Positions 9,424-18,453 of a stretch of DNA of 64,000 bases are shown here, piece by piece. The position numbers and the translations under genes are program-made. The stretch is from Acidobacteriota bacterium. GTDB taxonomy: Bacteria > Acidobacteriota > Terriglobia > Terriglobales > Acidobacteriaceae. Location: assembly GCA_021779935.1 (NCBI GenBank), contig JAJXZT010000017.1, positions 1-64,000 of the forward strand. The letters are read 5' to 3'. The first letter of the stretch is position 1, and every line of letters starts with the position of its first letter. Below the pieces are notes generated by a model. That model was given only the letters and a program-made list of their open reading frames with translations. It was not told where the DNA came from and did no database searches.

Positions 9424-9663
9424 TCGTTGTCTCCCCACTCGATGAAAAATTTGAAAAACGGACGCGTATCTCTCGTACGACGTACCCGTCCCGTTTGCTA
9501 TGGAACTGTCCCGATGGTTGCCGTTCCCGGCAAGCGCAACATGAGTCCACAAGTAAGTGATCGAGTACCGCCTGTCATGGAAAGTTCTTCCCAAACTTCC
9601 TCAGCCTTGGTTCCAAGTGTTCAATCTTGGTTCTACGCGGCGGCGATTACAACGCAGTTAACC

Positions 9664-9687
9664 AATTGTGAATTTCGCGTGACAATG
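9664..9687 (-). promoter_or_regulatory. Possible Pho box upstream of the porin gene
   Basis: On the minus strand TGTCAC and TTCACA place two TCAC cores exactly 11 bp apart, the spacing of PhoB direct repeats. It is about 240 bp upstream of the porin start, in a 564-bp gap (9424-9987) where I see no gene or RNA. Only one repeat pair is evident, so the call is weak. Confidence 0.3.
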
Positions 9688-9987
9688 GGCAACCATCACG
9701 CAGGCCATGCACATGAGAGCACCGGATGCGGAACGCATCTGGCGAATGGGCGGCAACTTAACAAGAAGAAATGACTGGAGGTCTGTAGGTATGGTGTTAC
9801 CCGCGCAAATCCGGTACAGCTTGTGCTATCCCGACAGACACACTCGTAATCAATAACGACACACGGACGTTAGAGGTGTTGCTGACAGGTATATCCACGC
9901 AGGTAAAGCATCGGTGGGTGGAATTATACCGGATCGTGTTCATGCAATTATTACAATTATGTGAAAAGCGAAGGCAAATCCGACGGG

Positions 9988-10710
9988 TTACGGTTCCTGT
10001 TTTCGCAGGTGATCCAGGAAGAGTTGTTCGATCGGGCGATCGTAACTGCGCAGCACGTGACGGACGGTACGCCCGCTGACGAGATGACAGACTTCTTCCG
10101 CCATGTTCTTGGCGTGGTCTCCGGCTCGCTCTATTTCCTGCGCCATGAAGAGCACATGGAAACTCTCCAGCCTGCGGTCACCGCTTGAGGGCTCAAGGTG
10201 GCGGAACATCATGACATTTCGGAGGCGGTCTAGTTCCGCATCGGCGCGAAGCACCGCAACCGCACGGTCGAGGTTGCGCGAACGGAAGGCCTCTTCCACG
10301 TCAGCCAGCATGCGCTCGAGCTGTGACGTCATCATCGTCAGGTCCTTGGCGTCCTGCACATCCATCTTCGATGCGGTGGTTTCGGCTCGATTGCAGAAAC
10401 CGAGCAGCAGGTCGCCAATGCGTTCCATGGAAATTGCGAACTTCATGCATGCAAGCAATTCGCGTGCTTCGGGTTCGGTCACCTTCGTGATGGTGGTCGT
10501 CACCAGGTCGTCGATATCGCGGTCAAGCGAGTCGAGTTGCTTTTCGCGTTCGCGGACGGTAGCCAGCACGGCGGCCGACGTCGTTGCAATGCCTTCCGCA
10601 GCGGCAGCCGCGGCCTGGCGAGTCACACTGAACGCTTCGTAGGTGAGTTCGACGAGGTGGGAGAACTCGGGTTTTACCGGCGATGAGGCGCTCATCGAGA
10701 TGATGGACAT
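9988..10710 (-). CDS. Second PhoU-domain protein
   Basis: A 240-residue PhoU-like protein, clearly paralogous to the product at 4075-4764 but divergent. It has the motifs SMERIGDLLLGFCN (about residues 90-103) and EIERAGDHAKNMAEEV (about 190-205). The N-terminal bundle is less acidic and carries the Ala-rich helix RQAAAAAAEGIATTSAAV. It lies between phoR and the porin, so it is probably part of the same regulon. The start is uncertain: ATG at 10710 or the Met five codons later. Confidence 0.88.
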   Translation of the reverse strand: MSIISMSASSPVKPEFSHLVELTYEAFSVTRQAAAAAAEGIATTSAAVLATVREREKQLDSLDRDIDDLVTTTITKVTEPEARELLACMKFAISMERIGDLLLGFCNRAETTASKMDVQDAKDLTMMTSQLERMLADVEEAFRSRNLDRAVAVLRADAELDRLRNVMMFRHLEPSSGDRRLESFHVLFMAQEIERAGDHAKNMAEEVCHLVSGRTVRHVLRSYDRPIEQLFLDHLRKQEP

Positions 10711-10853
10711 CCTTAAAAAAATGAGAGGCCGTTCTGCCTGCTGCGCAGCGGAACCGCCTGGCTACAGTACGCATCCGCCGACCCTTGTATCTTACGACCT
10801 CTCATCCCCCAATTGCATGATTTCTAAAGTAATTCGGGGTGATTACGTGATTG

Positions 10854-12593
10854 TTACGAGGCCGTCAAATTTCCGTGAACTCCGGTGCGGGCTTCCGGCA
10901 GAGTGAAGAAAAAAGTGCTTCCGTGATGGAGTTCGCTCTCCGCCCAGATCGTGCCTCCGTGGGCACGCACAATGTGCTTGGCAATCGCCAGGCCGAGGCC
11001 GGTTCCGCCGCTCTCCCGCGAGCGTGCCTTGTCCACCCGATAAAAGCGTTCGAAGAGGCGTGGCAGGTGTTCCGAGGCAATGCCTCCGCCGAAGTCGCGT
11101 ACATGGAATTGCACCGCGCCCTCGACATCTTCCGCTCCGATTTCGATCTTTCCGCTGCCGCTCGCGTACTTGCACGCGTTGTCGATCAGATTCGAAAAGA
11201 CCTGGAAGATCGCGTCTGGATCGGCGCTTACCAGCTTGAGTGCCTGGCTGTGCACCTCCATCGTCAGGCCGGACTCCATCTGCCGTTCGCGGAAATACTC
11301 CGTTGCGTCTTCGAGTAATTCCGCCGGGGAGAACGGCTGAAGATTCGGTTTCTTTTCGCCTGATTCGACCTTCGCGAGCACGAGCAGGTCTTCGGTCAGG
11401 CGCGCCATCCGCGAGGCATTCTTGCGAATGATCTCCAGGAAATCGCGGCTCGCTTCATCATTCGACGTTTCGGCCAGCGTCTCGGCGTAGCCCTGAATCG
11501 ACGTCAGCGGTGTGCGAAGCTCATGCGAAACGTTGGCAATGAAATCGCGCCGCGTCTTCTCTACCCGCTCAATCTCCGTCAGATCATGCAGCACTACCAC
11601 CGCGCCGCCGCCGGGCATGGGGGCTGCCGTGACGTTGAAAACCTTGCCGGGAGCGATTGACGTTGCGCGCGTGCTCTGCGGTTGGCTGGTCTGCAAGGCC
11701 AATTGCAGGGTTGAGAGAAAGTCCGGGTCGCGCACACTTTCCACCAGCGGCGATTGGCGACGAACTCCGGTGGCCACCAGGCGCTCCATCGGCTGGTTCG
11801 CCCATTGCACACGCCCATCGGGTGCAATCGCGATCACCGCCTCCTGCATGCCGTTCAGCACCGCCTCCAGTTCCCGGCGGCTGGTCTCGATCTGCTGGAA
11901 ACTCTCTTCCAGGCGGCGCGCCGTGCGATCAAGCGCGGTTGCCACCTGTCCGATTTCGTCCGTGACTTCCATGGGCAGACGGGCGGAGAGATCTCCCGAT
12001 TCGATCTGGCCGGCAAAGTTGAGGATTCTACGAAGACGCTGGCTGATTGTCTGGGCCGCCAGCAGCGCAATGAGAATTGCGATAACAACCGCAATGGCCG
12101 AGCCTTCAAGGATTGTCCGGCGCACGCGGCTTGTAGCGTCCGCAATCGCCTTCAGCGGATACGCCAACCGGACCGCACCTCCCGGCACCGGACGCGCCAT
12201 GTATAGAAAATCAATGCCGAGCGTGTGGCTATGGCGAATATCCATGCCCTCCTGTCCGCTCAGCGCCTTCAGGAACTCCGGCCGCGTGGCGTGGTTCTCC
12301 ATCTCGCCGGCGTTGGCGCCGGAGTCGGCAAGCACTTTTCCCGCGGACGTGATGATGGTGGCGCGTGCGCCGGCGGCGCGGCCCTCTTCATCGGCAATCT
12401 TCTGCATCGATTCGCCGCTGGCATTGCGGACGCGGCTGGCGAACATTGCCGTGCGCTGCCCGAGCGAAGTCTGAATCTCTTCGCGCAACGAACGTTCCCA
12501 TGCCTTGGTAACCGCGAAGTCGATGGTGAAGGTTGCCACGGCGATCACCAGTGCGAATGCGCCGAGCAACTTCACAAAAATGTGGCTTCTCAA
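10854..12593 (-). CDS. phoR: PhoR-type sensor histidine kinase
   Basis: A 579-residue membrane histidine kinase. Order: TM1 (about 9-28), periplasmic sensor domain, TM2 (about 160-180), HAMP (about 180-235), PAS (about 245-340), HisKA with the phosphorylated His in NVSHELRTPLTSIQGYAETL (about 360), then HATPase with NLIDNACKYA, DFGGGI and GGTGLGLAIAKHIV. The start is a TTG overlapping the phoB stop by four bases (TTGA), which implies translational coupling. The organisation and location match PhoR, which phosphorylates PhoB under phosphate limitation. Confidence 0.92.
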   Translation of the reverse strand: MRSHIFVKLLGAFALVIAVATFTIDFAVTKAWERSLREEIQTSLGQRTAMFASRVRNASGESMQKIADEEGRAAGARATIITSAGKVLADSGANAGEMENHATRPEFLKALSGQEGMDIRHSHTLGIDFLYMARPVPGGAVRLAYPLKAIADATSRVRRTILEGSAIAVVIAILIALLAAQTISQRLRRILNFAGQIESGDLSARLPMEVTDEIGQVATALDRTARRLEESFQQIETSRRELEAVLNGMQEAVIAIAPDGRVQWANQPMERLVATGVRRQSPLVESVRDPDFLSTLQLALQTSQPQSTRATSIAPGKVFNVTAAPMPGGGAVVVLHDLTEIERVEKTRRDFIANVSHELRTPLTSIQGYAETLAETSNDEASRDFLEIIRKNASRMARLTEDLLVLAKVESGEKKPNLQPFSPAELLEDATEYFRERQMESGLTMEVHSQALKLVSADPDAIFQVFSNLIDNACKYASGSGKIEIGAEDVEGAVQFHVRDFGGGIASEHLPRLFERFYRVDKARSRESGGTGLGLAIAKHIVRAHGGTIWAESELHHGSTFFFTLPEARTGVHGNLTAS

Positions 12594-13282
12594 CGAACGC
12601 CCTCGAACCGGTAGCCCGCGCCGCGAACCGTTCGCAGGTACTCGGGCTGCTCAGGATCTTTCTCAATTTTCTCGCGGATGCGGCGTACGTAAACGTCGAC
12701 CGAACGCGGCGTGACGTAAGCCGTATCTCGCCACACGGCGTCGAGCAGTTGGTCGCGCGTAAACACGCGTCCGGGATGGCGGGCAAAGTAGTCGAGCAGG
12801 CGGAACTCGGTCGCCGTGGTGGCCACTTCATTGCCGCGTACGCGAAGAATCATGGCGCCGCTATCGATCTCTATCTCGCCCGCGCGCACCACGTCGGGCG
12901 CCAGTGGACGCTCAAAACGGCGCAGCACGGCCTTGACGCGGGCCACGAGCTCCCGGGGACTAAACGGCTTGGTGATGTAGTCGTCGGCGCCCAGTTCAAG
13001 GCCAAGCACACGGTCAGGTTCGCCGCTTTTGGCAGTGAGGAAGATGACCGGCGTCATCGCCAGAACGGTGTTCTGCCGGATGCGGCGGCACAGTTCAAAA
13101 CCATCGCCTCCAGGCACCATGATGTCGAGCAGGAAAACGGCAGGTTTCTCGCGCTCAGCTTCCGCAATCACGAGATTGGTGGTTGCAAAAGCGCGGACCG
13201 TGTATCCGGCCGCTTCCAGGTGGTGACGAATCAACCGGGATATATCGGCTTCGTCTTCTACTACGAAGATGGTCGGCTTCAC
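12590..13282 (-). CDS. phoB: PhoB-type response regulator
   Basis: An OmpR/PhoB-family regulator of about 230 residues: receiver domain with acidic pocket (VEDEAD near the start), phospho-acceptor Asp in LLDIMVPGGDG, conserved Lys in FLTAKSG, then a winged-helix DNA-binding domain (FRLLDYFARHPGRVFTRDQLL...RSVDVYVRRIREKIE). Start: GTG at 13282 with GGTGGC just before it; the frame is open upstream to 13324. It is first in the phosphate island. Confidence 0.93.
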   Translation of the reverse strand: MKPTIFVVEDEADISRLIRHHLEAAGYTVRAFATTNLVIAEAEREKPAVFLLDIMVPGGDGFELCRRIRQNTVLAMTPVIFLTAKSGEPDRVLGLELGADDYITKPFSPRELVARVKAVLRRFERPLAPDVVRAGEIEIDSGAMILRVRGNEVATTATEFRLLDYFARHPGRVFTRDQLLDAVWRDTAYVTPRSVDVYVRRIREKIEKDPEQPEYLRTVRGAGYRFEGVR

Positions 13283-13621
13283 GCCACCATTGTAGCTGGA
13301 CACCGCAAGCGCCACACATCTCAAGTCGCGAATTCACCGGACTTTAACAGAGTCCGCAAAATGCCCGCTTTGGCATGACATGGCCGGCAAACACATCAAA
13401 TTCCTTGCATCTTCTACATGGCGAAACGAATCTGAAGTTTCACATCATATGTGTCCGCTGGGTGGCGGACAGATTCCTTGGAGATAAGTAGCGGCAGTCT
13501 GATCGACGTGGTGTCGTGCCGCAAGGCTCAACTCGCGGGAAATTCCTATCCCCGGAAACCCCGGGGTATTGTCGTCCCCTGATTACTGCTCAGTTCAGTG
13601 TGGTTTGCCGATTTCTACGGC
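13283..13621. other. Divergent promoter region phoB / VWFA-like gene
   Basis: About 340 bp without a gene. It contains a small palindrome CACAT(CAT)ATGTG at 13441-13453, a hairpin GTCCGC(TGGGTG)GCGGAC at 13453-13470 and a GC hairpin CCCCGG(AAACC)CCGGGG at 13550-13566 some 55 bp before the VWFA-like gene. No clear Pho box was found. Confidence 0.5.
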
Positions 13622-14638
13622 ATGATACGACATATGTGGTGGATTGGGGCAGTCGGGCTGTCATTGGGTATTTCTGTCTTTGGACAAGCTGGTAATCCGG
13701 TCGGCCGGCAGTATGCCTTGTTGAAACCTGTCGCCGGAGAACACCCGGTTGTCGAAGCTTCCGCTGAACGTGTGTTTACACTGCCGCCAACCAGGCAATC
13801 CGGCCTGCTCACGCTTCGCGCCGACGTTCGCGAGGTACAGCTCTTCTTCACCGCCAGCAATGCCCAGTCCCAATTCGTTTCCGGACTTCGCCCGGATGAC
13901 ATCACCATCCTCGATGACGGCATTCCCGCCACCATCACCGGATTCCAGCAAGAAAGCAATCTTCCCATCGAAGTTGGACTTTTGATGGATCTCAGCCGCT
14001 CGCTGCAGCGTCAGCGCCCCGCGGAACGAATGGCAGCCGAGGCTTTCCTGCGATCCTTGCTCTCCGGTCCGGATGATCGCGCGTTCGTCGTTGCTTTCAG
14101 CACAAAGATTCGCACCCTGCAGATGGCAACCAGCGACCATGCTCTCCTCGCGGCTTCCATCGAACGATCGCTCGACGCGGTGCCTTCGTCCGGATTGACT
14201 TCCCTCTTCGACGCGATTTGCGTCTCCGTGCAGCAAGGCTTTCCTGTACATGACGGTTCGCAGTCTCGCCGCCGTGCGTTGATCATCCTCAGCGATGGCG
14301 ACGACACCGACAGCGTCCATTCTCTTTCCGACGCAATCGCCGCGGCGCAGTCGTCTGGAATCGCCATCTATGGCATCGCCATCCAGAACCCGCGCAACAA
14401 CAATGGGGCTGGCGCCCTGCGTCAATTGGCACAGGCTACTGGCGGTCGTGTGTTCACCGTCTCGAAAAAACTGTCCGCAACCCAGGCGTTTGCGGTTATT
14501 CAGAATGAACTGCGTATGCAATATGGCGTCACCTTCCGACCCTCGCAAACTTCTCCCGGTTTTCATACCTTGCAAGTCATCCCCACTGAAAATCATGAAT
14601 TGAGTTTCCGCTTTCGCACGGCGTATAAAGTGAGGTAA
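13622..14638 (+). CDS. Secreted VWFA-like domain protein (acidobacterial type)
   Basis: A 338-residue protein with an N-terminal signal segment (MWWIGAVGLSLGISVFGQ). Residues about 65-110 form a beta domain of the type found before VWA domains in Acidobacteria (VQLFFTAS...GLRPDDITILDDG). From about 115 a von Willebrand A domain follows with a MIDAS-like motif VGLLMDLSRSLQRQ (DxSxS) and IILSDGDDTDS. A second in-frame start at 13598 is possible. It is probably extracytoplasmic; ligand and role are unknown. Confidence 0.85.
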   Translation: MIRHMWWIGAVGLSLGISVFGQAGNPVGRQYALLKPVAGEHPVVEASAERVFTLPPTRQSGLLTLRADVREVQLFFTASNAQSQFVSGLRPDDITILDDGIPATITGFQQESNLPIEVGLLMDLSRSLQRQRPAERMAAEAFLRSLLSGPDDRAFVVAFSTKIRTLQMATSDHALLAASIERSLDAVPSSGLTSLFDAICVSVQQGFPVHDGSQSRRRALIILSDGDDTDSVHSLSDAIAAAQSSGIAIYGIAIQNPRNNNGAGALRQLAQATGGRVFTVSKKLSATQAFAVIQNELRMQYGVTFRPSQTSPGFHTLQVIPTENHELSFRFRTAYKVR

Positions 14639-14736
14639 TGCGAGGAAAGTAGCGGCCTCCACCGAGGAGCTGGCTGACATAATCGATATTTGTCGATTTA
14701 TTCCGTGGCAATACGCCAATCGTCCACTGAAACAAC

Positions 14737-14760
14737 AAGAGGAGCCCGCAGGCTCCTCTT
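14737..14760. terminator. Bidirectional terminator
   Basis: Perfect 10-bp stem AAGAGGAGCC(CGCA)GGCTCCTCTT followed by TGATTTT, between the convergent VWFA-like and ctaF genes. Confidence 0.8.
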
Positions 14761-14789
14761 TGATTTTCGATACGGCTTTTTTGCCGGAC

Positions 14790-15080
14790 TTACCGTCCCA
14801 GCAGTCGTGTCATGAAGTCCGTCATCGTCAGCGTCAGCAGGATTCCCAGGAAGAACAGGGCGGTAATGATCACGACCTTGGTTATCTTGGGCAAGTGTCT
14901 CGCTTCCATAAAGAAGAGAACGACGAGCGAAGCCTTGCAGGTGGCGATAAACAGCGCCACGATGGCGTTGAACGGGCCGAGTTCGAGGAACGACGCGGCC
15001 GTGGTAATCGCCGTAAGGACCAGCAGCGCGAGCCATATACCAAAGAAGCTTTTGACGGTCGGTTGTGCGTGCTCAGACAT
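14790..15080 (-). CDS. ctaF: Cytochrome c oxidase subunit IV
   Basis: A 96-residue protein with three predicted membrane helices and the bacterial subunit IV pattern (FNAIVALFIATCKASLVVLFFMEARH). It is the last gene of the act-cta operon, 15 bp after ctaE. It supports assembly and stability of the caa3 oxidase. Confidence 0.88.
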   Translation of the reverse strand: MSEHAQPTVKSFFGIWLALLVLTAITTAASFLELGPFNAIVALFIATCKASLVVLFFMEARHLPKITKVVIITALFFLGILLTLTMTDFMTRLLGR

Positions 15081-15095
15081 TCTCGTTCGCTCCCT

Positions 15096-15782
15096 CTATT
15101 TATGCCTTATCAGGTAGAGCAGCGGGAACAGGTATATCCACACCACGTCCACGAAGTGCCAGTAAAGGCCGGTCATTTCTACCGGCGAGTTGTAATAGGG
15201 GCTGAAGTCGCCGCGCGCGTTCCGCACCAGCAGCCAGGTCAGCAATCCCACGCCTATGATCATGTGGATCGCGTGCAATCCAGTCATCGCGAAGTAGAGC
15301 GAGAAGAAGATCTCCACGTTCTTCGGACTGTACTGCAAGGACGCTCCGGGCTTTGGCGCTTCGAAGTGGAAGTTCGGGCCAGGAACCTCGTGGTTCACCC
15401 AGTGCTCGTGATATTCCACAGCCTTGATGCCAAGGAAGCCGAGGCCCAGCACGATTGTCAGGATCAGGAAAATCGCCGTGGCCTTGCGATTGCCCAGCTT
15501 GGCGAAATGCACGGCCAGCACCATCGTCAGCGAGCTGCAGATCAGCACCGCCGTGTTCGTGGTGCCGAGGTAGATGTTCATCCTCTCGCTGCCCGCCACC
15601 CATGCGGTGTAGTAGTCCAAGCGGTAGAGCAGGTAGGCGCAGAACATGCCGCCGAAGAACATGACTTCGGTGACCAGGAACAGCCACATCCCCAGTGTGG
15701 CGGTTTCCTTCTGTTGCTCCATGTCGGCAAAGTGATGCCGAAGATCGTGTGATGCGTGTTCCGCGGTGTGACTAGCTGGCAA
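15096..15782 (-). CDS. ctaE: Cytochrome c oxidase subunit III
   Basis: A heme-copper oxidase subunit III with seven predicted helices, including [21 protein letters not shown] and the C-terminal [19 protein letters not shown] place the start at a TTG (15782) because a perfect AGGAGG lies six bases before it, inside the end of ctaD. This gives 228 residues and an 11-bp overlap with ctaD. The frame is open upstream but would run deeper into ctaD. Confidence 0.93.
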   Translation of the reverse strand: MPASHTAEHASHDLRHHFADMEQQKETATLGMWLFLVTEVMFFGGMFCAYLLYRLDYYTAWVAGSERMNIYLGTTNTAVLICSSLTMVLAVHFAKLGNRKATAIFLILTIVLGLGFLGIKAVEYHEHWVNHEVPGPNFHFEAPKPGASLQYSPKNVEIFFSLYFAMTGLHAIHMIIGVGLLTWLLVRNARGDFSPYYNSPVEMTGLYWHFVDVVWIYLFPLLYLIRHK

Positions 15783-17409
15783 CGGGAACCTCCTGTTGCT
15801 TGTCGATCTCATCGTAGTTGTACGCTTCCCAGGTCACGACCGGGGTCGTCTCGAAGTTCGATGTTGGCGGTGGCGACGAGGTCATCCATTCGAGACCGGC
15901 GGCGCGCCACGGGTTCGGTCCTGCGTCCTGTCCATACCGCAGCGACCATACGAAGTAAATCATCGGCAGTACGTAGCCGACAGCGAGCACCGATGCGCCC
16001 GCGGTCGAGAGCACGTTCAGCACCTGGAACTCCGGCGGATACGCGTGGTAGCGCCGCGGCATGCCCATGTATCCCAGAATGAATTGCGGGAAGAAGGTCA
16101 GGTTGAAGCCGACAAACGTCAGCAGCGCCGAGAGCTTCGCCCATCCCTCCGGATACATCTTGCCGGTAATCTTTGGCCACCAGAAGTGCAGTCCGCACAT
16201 GTAGGCCATTACCATGCCGCCGACCATGACGTAATGGAAGTGAGCCACCACGAAGTACGTGTCATGCACGTGTACGTCGATGCCCAGAGAGCCCAGGAAC
16301 AGACCCGTCATTCCGCCCATCGTGAACAGGCCGATGAAGCCGAAGGCATAGAGCATCGGGGTTTCAAAGCTGATCGAACCCTGGTACATCGTCGCAATCC
16401 AGTTGAAGACCTTGACGGCCGACGGGATGGCAACGAAAAACGTCAGTAGCGAAAAGACCATCGCAGCGTAAACCGAAATGCCGGCCACGAACATGTGATG
16501 TGCCCAGACGAGGAAGCCCAGCACCGCGATGCAGATCGACGCCAGCGCGACAAAGTCGTAACCGAAAACACGCTTGCGCGAGAAGCAGGTAACCACTTCG
16601 CTGATCACGCCCATGCCGGGCAGAATCATGATGTAGACGGCCGGATGCGAGTAGAACCAGAACAGGTGCTGGAACAGCAGCGGATCTCCGCCCAGTTGCG
16701 CGTTGAAAATTCCGAGGTGGAACAGCCGCTCCGCCGCCACCAGCAACAGCGTGATAGCCAGCACAGGCGTTCCCAGCACCATGATTACCGAAGTCGCGTA
16801 GTTGGACCAGATGAACAGCGGCAAACGGCGCCAGGTAAGCCCTGGAGCCCGCATGCGGTGTATGGTCACAATGAAGTTAATTCCCGTAAAGATCGACGAG
16901 AATCCCGCAATGAAGATGCCAACCGCCGCTGCAACCACGTTCGTGTTCGAGAAGGTGGTGGAGTAAGGCGTGTAGAACGTCCAGCCCGTGTCGACGCCGC
17001 CCGTGATGATGGCGTAGAGAACCCAGCCTCCACCCAGCATGTAGACGTACCAGCTCGCCAGGTTCAACTTCGGGAAGGCCAGGTCCTTGGCGCCGATCAT
17101 CATCGGTACCAGGAAATTGCCGAGCACAGTGGGCACTGCCGGAATCAGGAACAGAAACACCATGACGATGCCGTGCATCGTGAACAGCTTGTTATAGGTG
17201 TCCGACGTCACCAGGTCGCCAGCCGGGGTCAGCAATTCCAGGCGGATAAGCATGGCAAAGAATCCGCCCAGGAAAAAGAACATCGTGATCGAGATCAGGT
17301 AGAGCAGCGCGATGCGCTTATGGTCCGTTGTCAGGAGCCACGACTTGATCCCGTAATCCGCGTTCAGGTAATTCGTTTTTTCGTCTTGTGTAATTGCTGC
17401 GCTAGCCAT
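15772..17409 (-). CDS. ctaD: Cytochrome c oxidase subunit I (caa3, A2-type)
   Basis: A 545-residue catalytic subunit with about 12 membrane helices. Heme a ligand region: TMHGIVMVF. CuB and cross-link region: [18 protein letters not shown]. CuB His pair: VWAHHMF. Heme ligands: [14 protein letters not shown]. The helix-VI motif is YSHP, not the Glu-containing GHPE; this Tyr-Ser signature defines A2-type oxidases such as that of Rhodothermus marinus. It reduces O2 to water and pumps protons. Confidence 0.96.
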   Translation of the reverse strand: MASAAITQDEKTNYLNADYGIKSWLLTTDHKRIALLYLISITMFFFLGGFFAMLIRLELLTPAGDLVTSDTYNKLFTMHGIVMVFLFLIPAVPTVLGNFLVPMMIGAKDLAFPKLNLASWYVYMLGGGWVLYAIITGGVDTGWTFYTPYSTTFSNTNVVAAAVGIFIAGFSSIFTGINFIVTIHRMRAPGLTWRRLPLFIWSNYATSVIMVLGTPVLAITLLLVAAERLFHLGIFNAQLGGDPLLFQHLFWFYSHPAVYIMILPGMGVISEVVTCFSRKRVFGYDFVALASICIAVLGFLVWAHHMFVAGISVYAAMVFSLLTFFVAIPSAVKVFNWIATMYQGSISFETPMLYAFGFIGLFTMGGMTGLFLGSLGIDVHVHDTYFVVAHFHYVMVGGMVMAYMCGLHFWWPKITGKMYPEGWAKLSALLTFVGFNLTFFPQFILGYMGMPRRYHAYPPEFQVLNVLSTAGASVLAVGYVLPMIYFVWSLRYGQDAGPNPWRAAGLEWMTSSPPPTSNFETTPVVTWEAYNYDEIDKQQEVPVAS

Positions 17410-17424
17410 TGCTATTTTCCCCTG

Positions 17425-18447
17425 CTACTTTGCGCTCGGCGTCGCCTGCGAAGCTTCCGGCTTCGGGGGCACGGGATACGGTGCTTTTTCGGGGTTATTA
17501 ACCGGCATCGGCGGATTCGCCATGCCATTGCCAAGTCCTTTGATGTATGCGACCAGCGCCACCAGACCTTCCTCGTCTATCTGCCCCTGGAAGGTCGGCA
17601 TGATCGGTTTGAAGCCGCTCACTACCTTCGCTTCAGGATTGAGGATTGACTCCCGGATGTACGACTCGTCAGCAACCACCGTGCGCCCGTCGTCGAGCAG
17701 CACCGGCTTGCCGAAGATGCCAACCAGGTTCGGCCCGCGACCTTGTGAGTCGGAGCGGTGGCAGGTGGAGCATCCGTATTGCTGGAAATATTTCTCACCG
17801 GTCGAAGCCAGCGATCCATCGGTGCCTGTGGAGGCCCATTGCTGGTACGCGCCCGGGGTCATCACCACCACCCAACCCACCATCGAGGAGTGTGCGGTGC
17901 CGCAGTATTGGCTGCAGAAGAGGTGATACCTGCCGGGCTTGGTGGCGTGGAACCACGTCGATGTATATCGCCCCGGAAGCACATCTGCCTTAACTCGGAA
18001 AGCCGGTACAAAGAAGCTGTGGATCACGTCCTGCGAGGTCATGATCAGGCGAACGTCGCGCCCCTCGGGAACGTGCAGTTCGTCGATCTCGCGTTGCCCC
18101 TCGGTGTGCTCGAACTTCCACATCCACTGTTTGGCCACGACATAGACTTCCATGGAATCCTTCGGTGGACGCGTTTCGGTGAAGTAAATCGCCGCGCCCC
18201 ACACGAAGAAAATCATCGAAATGCCAAGCGGAATGATGGTCCACGTCAACTCCAGCGCGTTCGATCCATGGATCTGCTTCGCCACCGGATGCTTCTGCTT
18301 GCGGAAGCGAATGGCGAAGATCAGGATCAGGGCCGCGATCAGGATGGTAAAAAAGGCCGTGACCGCGACGAGGAGAAAATAGAGCGCGTCTACATGCCCC
18401 GCCAGCGTGGAAGCGCGCGCCGGAAATAGTGGTAAGTTCGACCACAT
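17425..18447 (-). CDS. ctaC: Cytochrome c oxidase subunit II with fused cytochrome c domain
   Basis: A 340-residue caa3-type subunit II. Two N-terminal helices (about 20-45 and 65-88) anchor a cupredoxin domain whose binuclear CuA ligands are visible in CSQYCGTAHSSM (Cys, Cys, His, Met) with an upstream His in VIHSFFVPAF. A C-terminal cytochrome c domain carries CSTCH (heme attachment) and a distal Met in IMPTFQG. The fused cytochrome takes electrons from the Act complex. There are 15 bp to ctaD. Confidence 0.96.
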   Translation of the reverse strand: MWSNLPLFPARASTLAGHVDALYFLLVAVTAFFTILIAALILIFAIRFRKQKHPVAKQIHGSNALELTWTIIPLGISMIFFVWGAAIYFTETRPPKDSMEVYVVAKQWMWKFEHTEGQREIDELHVPEGRDVRLIMTSQDVIHSFFVPAFRVKADVLPGRYTSTWFHATKPGRYHLFCSQYCGTAHSSMVGWVVVMTPGAYQQWASTGTDGSLASTGEKYFQQYGCSTCHRSDSQGRGPNLVGIFGKPVLLDDGRTVVADESYIRESILNPEAKVVSGFKPIMPTFQGQIDEEGLVALVAYIKGLGNGMANPPMPVNNPEKAPYPVPPKPEASQATPSAK

Positions 18448-18453
18448 ATCGAT

